A stretch of DNA of 5,251 bases from Massilia sp. UBA2709 (GTDB taxonomy: Bacteria; Pseudomonadota; Gammaproteobacteria; Burkholderiales; Burkholderiaceae_D). The notes under the pieces were generated by a model that saw only the letters and a list, made by a program, of their open reading frames with translations, was not told the DNA's origin and did no database searches. The stretch spans positions 1 to 5,251 of the forward strand of contig DEKZ01000180.1 in the NCBI GenBank assembly GCA_002354135.1, in the 5' to 3' direction. Position 1 is the first letter of the stretch, and the number at the start of each line of letters is the position of its first letter. Both the position numbers and the translations under genes were made by a program. This document shows positions 1-5,251 of this stretch, piece by piece.

Positions 1-1032
1 CGCCGCGCGTGCGCCCATCGCGCGCGCCAGCTCGGGCTTGTCCCACAGCGTGCGCAGCGCCGCGCGCAGCGCTTGGGCGTCGTCCGGCGGCACCACGAGG
101 CCGGTCTCGCCGGCGATGTTGATGTAGGTGGTGCCGGTGCCGATCTCGCAAGAGATCATCGGTTTGCCGTACATCGCGCCTTCCAGCAGCGAAACGCCGA
201 AGGCTTCCGAGCGCAGGTGCGAGGGGAAGGACAGCGCATAGGCCAGGGTCAGCAGCGCGACCTTGTCCTCGTCGTCGACGGCGCCGACGAACTGCACGTG
301 CTTCAGGCCCAGGCGCGCGGCCTGGGCCTTGAGCGCCGCCTCCTCCGGACCGGCGCCGACGATCACCACCGGGTAGTCGGTCCCCGCCACCGCGTCGAGC
401 AGCACGTGCAGGCCCTTGTAGTAGCGCAGCACGCCGACGAACAGGAAGAACTTCGGGCCGACCCGTTCGCGCCAGTAGGCCAGCCTGGCCGGGTCCGGCT
501 GCGGGTAGCTGCTCTGGTCGAGGCCGAACGGGATGACGCAGGTCTTGTCGCGGTAGCGCGCCAGCACCGGCGAGGACTGCAGGTAATTCGGCGAGCTGGC
601 CACGATGGCGTCGACGCTGCGCAGGAAACGGTGCTTCAGCGGCTGGTACAGGCGCAGCAGGCTCTTCTGGCGGACGATGTCGGAGTGATAGGTCACCACG
701 GTCGGCTTGCGTACGCGCGAGACGAAGTGCGCCATGTCCATGAAGGGCCAGGGGAAGTGGTAGTGCACGACGTCGGCCTCGCGCGCCAGGCGCGCCAGCG
801 CGCCGAGCGCGGCCACCGAGCAGGCGTTCGAAGCCAGCTCGAAGTCGAGCGGCACGCGGTGCACGGTGTGGCCCTGGAACTCGATCGGCTGCAGGTTCTT
901 GTCGCGCGACAGCGACAGCACGGTGTTGGTCACGCCGAGGCGGCCGGTGCCGACGCACATCTGGCGGATGACCTGTTCGATCCCGCCCAGGCTGTCCGGA
1001 TAATAAGTCTTGTAGAAATGAAGGACGCGCAT
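1..1032 (-). CDS. wbpZ: GT4-family glycosyltransferase, WbpZ-like, probable D-rhamnosyltransferase (3' end off the window)
   Basis: The minus strand reads open from an ATG at 1032 to the window edge, giving 344 residues with no stop. The protein begins MRVLHFYKTYYPDSLGGIEQ; the GGIEQ turn (16-20) is the N-terminal sugar-nucleotide-transferase loop of GT-B enzymes. An HSD motif is at 116-118, a VGVLRYYKG segment at 199-207 supplies the usual nucleotide-binding Lys (206), and the GT4 EX7E motif is E276-E284 in SEAFGVSLLE. There is no signal peptide or clear membrane segment, so it should act at the cytoplasmic face. From memory, the whole chain resembles Pseudomonas aeruginosa WbpZ of the A-band D-rhamnan pathway (about 380 residues), so roughly 35-40 residues are probably missing. 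Its place after gmd and rmd supports a GDP-D-rhamnose donor. The start follows a T-rich leader with no good ribosome binding site, and an in-frame TAA at 1056-1054 rules out a longer N-terminus. Family call is firm; the exact WbpZ equivalence and acceptor are inferred. Confidence 0.88.
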   Translation of the reverse strand, partial: MRVLHFYKTYYPDSLGGIEQVIRQMCVGTGRLGVTNTVLSLSRDKNLQPIEFQGHTVHRVPLDFELASNACSVAALGALARLAREADVVHYHFPWPFMDMAHFVSRVRKPTVVTYHSDIVRQKSLLRLYQPLKHRFLRSVDAIVASSPNYLQSSPVLARYRDKTCVIPFGLDQSSYPQPDPARLAYWRERVGPKFFLFVGVLRYYKGLHVLLDAVAGTDYPVVIVGAGPEEAALKAQAARLGLKHVQFVGAVDDEDKVALLTLAYALSFPSHLRSEAFGVSLLEGAMYGKPMISCEIGTGTTYINIAGETGLVVPPDDAQALRAALRTLWDKPELARAMGARAA

Positions 1033-1053
1033 GATGGTGACGAAAATAAAAAC

Positions 1054-1149
1054 TTAATGCGCGAAAACCTTGGGGCGGACGACGGCGAAGCGGACGACGG
1101 CGGAGCGCACGGCGGCGGCAATGCCCGGCCCTGCGCTGCGCCTGTCCAT
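1054..1149 (-). CDS. possible 31-codon small ORF between rmd and the glycosyltransferase
   Basis: An ATG at 1149 lies two bases after the rmd stop and opens a 31-residue frame ending in TAA at 1056-1054. A good Shine-Dalgarno-like GAGGA (plus-strand 1156-1160) sits six bases upstream, better than anything in front of rmd or the glycosyltransferase. The peptide is basic and rich in Ala, Val and Arg (SAVVR then FAVVR, encoded by a 15-base tandem repeat). It lies in the same frame as the downstream glycosyltransferase, whose ATG follows seven codons after the TAA. It matches no family I recognise. It could be a leader peptide that carries ribosomes toward the transferase, or simply an open stretch in GC-rich DNA. 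Existence as a translated gene is unproven. Confidence 0.25.
   Translation of the reverse strand: MDRRSAGPGIAAAVRSAVVRFAVVRPKVFAH
1076..1105. repeat. two-copy 15-bp tandem repeat in the rmd-glycosyltransferase spacer
   Basis: Plus-strand 1076-1090 (cggacgacggcgaag) and 1091-1105 (cggacgacggcggag) are adjacent copies differing at one of 15 bases. The unit length is a multiple of three, so within the small minus-strand ORF it encodes two similar five-residue blocks (SAVVR and FAVVR). A short duplication by replication slippage is the simplest explanation. Confidence 0.7.
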
Positions 1150-1151
1150 GG

Positions 1152-2087
1152 TCAATCCTCGACCATCCAGCGCAGCGTCTCGGACAGCGGCCGGGTCTGG
1201 ACGGGGCCGATGACACTCGCCAGCTTCGCGTTGTCGCCGGTGAGCGTCAGCACGTCGTTGGCGCGCACGAAGGCCGGATTGACCCGGACCTCGATGCGGT
1301 AGCCGGCGATCTCGGACATCATGTCGATCACGCCCGAGAGCGAATGGCTGCGGCCGGAGCAGATGTTGAAGGCCTCGCCGGCCGGCGCCGCCGCCAGCAG
1401 GCGGCGGTAGCTGTGCGCGACCATGCGCACGTCGGAAAAGTCGCGCGCGATCGCCAGGTTGCCCAGTTCGATCTGCGGCGCCCGGCGGCGGAAATGCGCG
1501 ACGATCTTCGGCAACAGGAAGTTCTCGCTCTGGCCGCGACCCGTGTAGTTGAACGGGCGCGCGATGATGATCGGCAGCCGGTCCATCCACAGGCGCGCCA
1601 TGTACTCCATCGCCAGCTTGCTGACGGCGTAGTCGTTGGCGGGCGCCGGGGCCACGGTCTCGTCGATGAACGGAACGCTGGCGTTGCCGTAGATGTTGGC
1701 CGACGAGGCCAGCAGCACGGCCGTGGGCTGGCGGCGCGCCGCCGCCAGCGCTTCCAGCAGATTGCGGGTGCCGGCCACGTTGACGCGGTAGATCTGCTCG
1801 GCGTCGCCATGGCCGACGAAGGCGATGCCGGCCAGGTGCACGACCACGTCGGGCTGGACCTGCTCGACCATCGCGGCCACCGCCGCGCGGTCGCACAGGT
1901 CGACCGCGAAGACGTCGGGCTGGAGCTCGTCGCCGGGCATGGCGGTGCCGAACACGCGATAGCCGGCGTCCACCAGCTCCCGTTCCATGTAATGGCCGGT
2001 GAAGCCGCGCAGCCCGGTGATGAGGGCGCGCCGGCCCTCGCCCTCGCGCGCGCCGGTCGCCTGCTGCTGCGTGCCTGGGATGCCCAT
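1152..2087 (-). CDS. rmd: GDP-6-deoxy-D-mannose reductase (GDP-4-keto-6-deoxy-D-mannose to GDP-D-rhamnose), extended SDR family
   Basis: This 311-residue protein is a complete extended short-chain dehydrogenase/reductase. The NAD(P)-binding TGLRGFTG is at 24-31 and VVVHLAG is at 81-87. The catalytic region has SSANIYG (128-134) and the YxxxK pair Y153/K157 (YAVSK). The substrate-side motifs ARPFNYTGRGQ (176-186), RDFSDV (215-220) and NICSG are those of Rmd-type reductases. Rmd stereospecifically reduces the 4-keto group made by Gmd, giving GDP-D-rhamnose in the cytosol. The family includes GDP-L-fucose synthase and dTDP-sugar reductases; RPFN-T-GxGQ and RDFxDV argue for Rmd, but substrate is inferred. 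The ATG lies one base after the gmd stop (TGACATG) with no clear ribosome binding site, so translation is probably coupled to gmd. No other usual start codon occurs before the nucleotide-binding motif, so the roughly 18-residue leader rich in Gly and Gln is probably real. Confidence 0.9.
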   Translation of the reverse strand: MGIPGTQQQATGAREGEGRRALITGLRGFTGHYMERELVDAGYRVFGTAMPGDELQPDVFAVDLCDRAAVAAMVEQVQPDVVVHLAGIAFVGHGDAEQIYRVNVAGTRNLLEALAAARRQPTAVLLASSANIYGNASVPFIDETVAPAPANDYAVSKLAMEYMARLWMDRLPIIIARPFNYTGRGQSENFLLPKIVAHFRRRAPQIELGNLAIARDFSDVRMVAHSYRRLLAAAPAGEAFNICSGRSHSLSGVIDMMSEIAGYRIEVRVNPAFVRANDVLTLTGDNAKLASVIGPVQTRPLSETLRWMVED

Positions 2088-2088
2088 G

Positions 2089-3135
2089 TCAGAACGAGGC
2101 GCCCTGTTCGTTGCGGCGCAGGTCGGCGTCGACCATCATCTGGCACAGCTCCTCGAGCGTGGTCTTCGGTTCCCAGCCCAGCTCGCGCCTGGCCTTTTCC
2201 GGGTTGCCGATCAGGAGATCGACCTCGGCCGGACGGTAGAACTTCGGCGACACGCGCACCACGGCCTTGCCGCTGCGGGTGCAGTGGCCGGTTTCGGTCT
2301 CGCCGCTGCCGCTCCACTCGAGCGCCACGCCGGCGCCCTTGAAGGCCATGGTGACGAAGTCGCGCACGGTCTCGGTGCGGTTCGTCGCCAGCACATAGGT
2401 GTCCGGACGATCGGCCTGCAGCATGCGCCACATGCCCTCGACGTATTCCTTGGCATAGCCCCAGTCGCGCTTGGCGTCGAGGTTGCCCAGCTCGAGCACG
2501 TCGAGCTTGCCCAGGACGATCTTGGCGACCGAGTCGGTGATCTTGCGGGTGACGAATTCGCGGCCGCGCAGCGGCGACTCGTGGTTGAACAGGATGCCCG
2601 AGGTGCCAAAGATGCCGTAGCTCTCGCGGTAGTTGATCGTCATCCAGTGCGCGTACAGCTTGGCCACGCCGTAGGGGCTGCGCGGATAGAACGGGGTGTC
2701 CTCGACCTGCGGGATGGCCTGCACCTTGCCGAACATTTCCGAGGTCGACGCCTGGTAGAAGCGTATCTTCGGATTGACCATGCGGATCGCTTCGAGCAGG
2801 TTGACCGCGCCCAGGCCGGTGATCGAGGCGGTGGTCAGCGGCTGGTCGAACGAGACGCCGACGAAGCTCTGCGCCGCCAGGTTGTACACCTCATCCGGTT
2901 CGGCGCTCTGGATCAGGCGCAGGCTCGAGGCCAGGTCGGTCAGGTCGTACTCGACCAGCGACAGGTTCGGGTGCGCGGCAATGCCCAGTTCCTCGATACG
3001 CCAGAAGTTGGTCGAGCTGGCGCGGCGGAAGGTGCCGGTCACGTGATAGCCCTTCTCGAGCAGCAACTGCGCCAGGTAGGCGCCGTCCTGGCCGGTGATG
3101 CCGGTAACGACGGCCTTTTTGGTTGTTCTTTGCAT
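2089..3135 (-). CDS. gmd: GDP-mannose 4,6-dehydratase
   Basis: With the start at 3135 the protein is 348 residues, normal for bacterial Gmd (about 320-375). It converts GDP-D-mannose to GDP-4-keto-6-deoxy-D-mannose, the branch point to D-rhamnose, L-fucose and related sugars. The NADP-binding VTGITGQDGAYL is at 10-21; LAAQSFVGVSF is at 86-96; QASTSEMFG (128-136) carries the catalytic Thr/Ser-Glu, and Y155/K159 lie in SPYGVAK. NHESPLRGREFVTRKIT (184-200) and the RDWGYAKEYVEGMW block are Gmd signatures. The reading frame stays open up to an ATG at 3234, but that would add 33 residues before the normal N-terminus and start upstream of the probable promoter. MQRTTKKAVVTGITG at 3135 is therefore preferred; a weak GGAA lies nine bases ahead of it. 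It heads a cluster with rmd one base downstream. All key residues are present. Confidence 0.96.
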   Translation of the reverse strand: MQRTTKKAVVTGITGQDGAYLAQLLLEKGYHVTGTFRRASSTNFWRIEELGIAAHPNLSLVEYDLTDLASSLRLIQSAEPDEVYNLAAQSFVGVSFDQPLTTASITGLGAVNLLEAIRMVNPKIRFYQASTSEMFGKVQAIPQVEDTPFYPRSPYGVAKLYAHWMTINYRESYGIFGTSGILFNHESPLRGREFVTRKITDSVAKIVLGKLDVLELGNLDAKRDWGYAKEYVEGMWRMLQADRPDTYVLATNRTETVRDFVTMAFKGAGVALEWSGSGETETGHCTRSGKAVVRVSPKFYRPAEVDLLIGNPEKARRELGWEPKTTLEELCQMMVDADLRRNEQGASF

Positions 3136-3191
3136 GGTATGGAATTCCGGATGAGTGCTCGGTGAATCGAATACTTTTATGACAACCCCAT

Positions 3192-3220
3192 ATTGTAACA
3201 GAGCCGTATTCCGAAACGGC
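3192..3220 (-). promoter_or_regulatory. candidate sigma-70 promoter with extended -10 for the gmd operon
   Basis: On the minus strand, TGTTACAAT places a TACAAT -10 box (3192-3197, five of six consensus bases) behind the TG of an extended -10. The hexamer at 17-base spacing (GCCGTT, 3215-3220) is a poor -35, which extended -10 promoters tolerate. Transcription would begin near 3185, leaving an untranslated leader of about 50 bases before the gmd ATG at 3135. It lies downstream of the maeB terminator, as expected for an independent operon. Call is by motif only. Confidence 0.5.
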
Positions 3221-3248
3221 CGGGCCGGTAACATAGCTGTAGTACTGA

Positions 3249-3281
3249 CAATAAAGCGCGAGCATTATTGCCCGAATCGGG
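3249..3281. promoter_or_regulatory. paired dyad sequences upstream of the gmd promoter, possible operator or activator site
   Basis: Two adjacent dyads occupy this stretch. At 3249-3270, CAATAA and TTATTG form six-base arms, followed inward by one A-A mismatch and a GC/GC pair. Directly next to it, 3271-3281 reads CCCGAATCGGG, a palindrome around a central A. They lie about 65-95 bases upstream of the predicted gmd start point, a position suited to a regulator. The first could also be a weak RNA hairpin. No binding protein can be named. Confidence 0.3.
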
Positions 3282-3323
3282 ACCTGGTACGGCCCCGCTT
3301 ACGGATTGTTACTTGTTCAAGCC

Positions 3324-3352
3324 AAAAAAAACAGGCGGGTACGCCCGCCTGT
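3324..3352 (-). terminator. intrinsic (Rho-independent) terminator of maeB
   Basis: Reading on the minus strand, ACAGGCGGG and CCCGCCTGT form a perfect nine-base-pair stem around a four-base loop (CGTA), immediately followed by a run of eight T. The stem is plus-strand 3331-3339 with 3344-3352 and the tail is 3324-3331. It lies 82 bases past the maeB stop and in front of the gmd promoter, so it separates maeB from the sugar operon. The reverse direction lacks a T tract on the other side, so it acts on maeB only. Confidence 0.93.
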
Positions 3353-3378
3353 GAGTCTGCGCAAGCAAGATCGGTGCA

Positions 3379-3401
3379 GCCGGAACTTTACAGGTTCCGG
3401 C
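3379..3401 (-). repeat. inverted repeat (hairpin) in the maeB 3' trailer
   Basis: GCCGGAAC (3379-3386) and GTTCCGGC (3394-3401) are perfect eight-base arms around a seven-base spacer. It lies between the maeB stop and the terminator and has no T tract, so it is not itself a terminator. In RNA it would form a stable stem, probably protecting the 3' end of the message or forming part of a structured trailer. Confidence 0.6.
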
Positions 3402-3409
3402 CGGACCAA

Positions 3410-3433
3410 GCTGAATCAGCCAATCCAGCTGAT

Positions 3434-3438
<5 letters not shown>
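3410..3438 (-). repeat. 11-bp inverted repeat overlapping the maeB stop codon
   Basis: GCTGAATCAGC (3410-3420) and GCTGATTCAGC (3428-3438) are perfect inverted repeats around a seven-base spacer. Each arm is also a palindrome about its central A or T, so the arms are direct repeats differing at one base, with centres 18 bases apart. The maeB TGA (3436-3434) lies inside one arm. It may form an RNA stem or be a pair of protein-binding half sites. Confidence 0.6.

Positions 3439-5251
<1,813 letters not shown>

Noticed and set aside
73..1302. 409-codon plus-strand open frame opposite the glycosyltransferase and the end of rmd
   Set aside because: It is rich in Arg, Ala, Gly, His, Asp and Val with no recognisable domain, lies antisense to a protein with clear GT4 motifs, and spans an rmd boundary. 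Such frames arise from strong third-position GC bias.
1328..2431. Minus-strand alternative frames across gmd and rmd (1054-1896, 1328-2431, 2211-2609)
   Set aside because: They are Arg/Ala/Pro/Ser-rich readings of the same DNA in a different frame from the intact gmd and rmd proteins. The only part kept as a separate possibility is the 31-codon tail at 1149-1054.
1344..3165. Long plus-strand frames (1344-2342 and 1999-3165) opposite rmd and gmd
   Set aside because: Both are antisense to well-conserved enzymes, overlap each other, have low-complexity composition and show no family motifs.
3136..3234. Longer gmd start at 3234 adding 33 residues
   Set aside because: The extra residues precede the normal Gmd N-terminus and lie over the probable promoter. 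The ATG at 3135 gives the usual distance to the nucleotide-binding loop.

Overview
The window is GC-rich and proteobacterial in character. Every convincing gene lies on the minus strand, so transcription runs from high to low coordinates. The MaeB-type malic enzyme and the strong G/C bias at third codon positions fit a beta-proteobacterium, perhaps an Oxalobacteraceae or Burkholderiales member. That placement is an inference from protein feel and composition, not from a search.

Layout in the direction of transcription: (1) 5251-3434 holds the last 605 residues of an NADP-dependent malic enzyme with a fused phosphate-acetyltransferase-like domain (maeB); its N-terminus lies outside the window. 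(2) 3433-3324 is its 3' trailer, with two inverted repeats and then a textbook intrinsic terminator. (3) 3323-3136 is a promoter region of lower GC, with dyad sequences and an extended -10 element. (4) 3135-2089 is gmd, GDP-mannose 4,6-dehydratase. (5) 2087-1152 is rmd, a GDP-6-deoxy-D-mannose (GDP-4-keto-6-deoxymannose) reductase, starting one base after the gmd stop. (6) 1151-1033 is a 119-base spacer with a possible 31-codon ORF and a 15-base tandem repeat. (7) 1032-1 is a GT4 glycosyltransferase resembling WbpZ of the Pseudomonas A-band polysaccharide; its C-terminal end runs off the window.

Functionally the window splits at the terminator. maeB is central metabolism (malate to pyruvate, CO2 and NADPH) and ends its own transcript. 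The three following genes form the start of a sugar operon: Gmd converts GDP-D-mannose to the 4-keto-6-deoxy intermediate, Rmd reduces it to GDP-D-rhamnose, and the glycosyltransferase probably places D-rhamnose on a lipid-linked or growing glycan. The likely product is a D-rhamnose-containing O-antigen or exopolysaccharide. The GDP-mannose supply genes, the exporter and any further transferases are not visible and may lie below coordinate 1.

I see no mobile element, CRISPR array, tRNA or rRNA. The parts not explained by known families are the spacer between rmd and the glycosyltransferase and the dyad-rich non-coding sequence between maeB and gmd. Neither amounts to a clearly new system.
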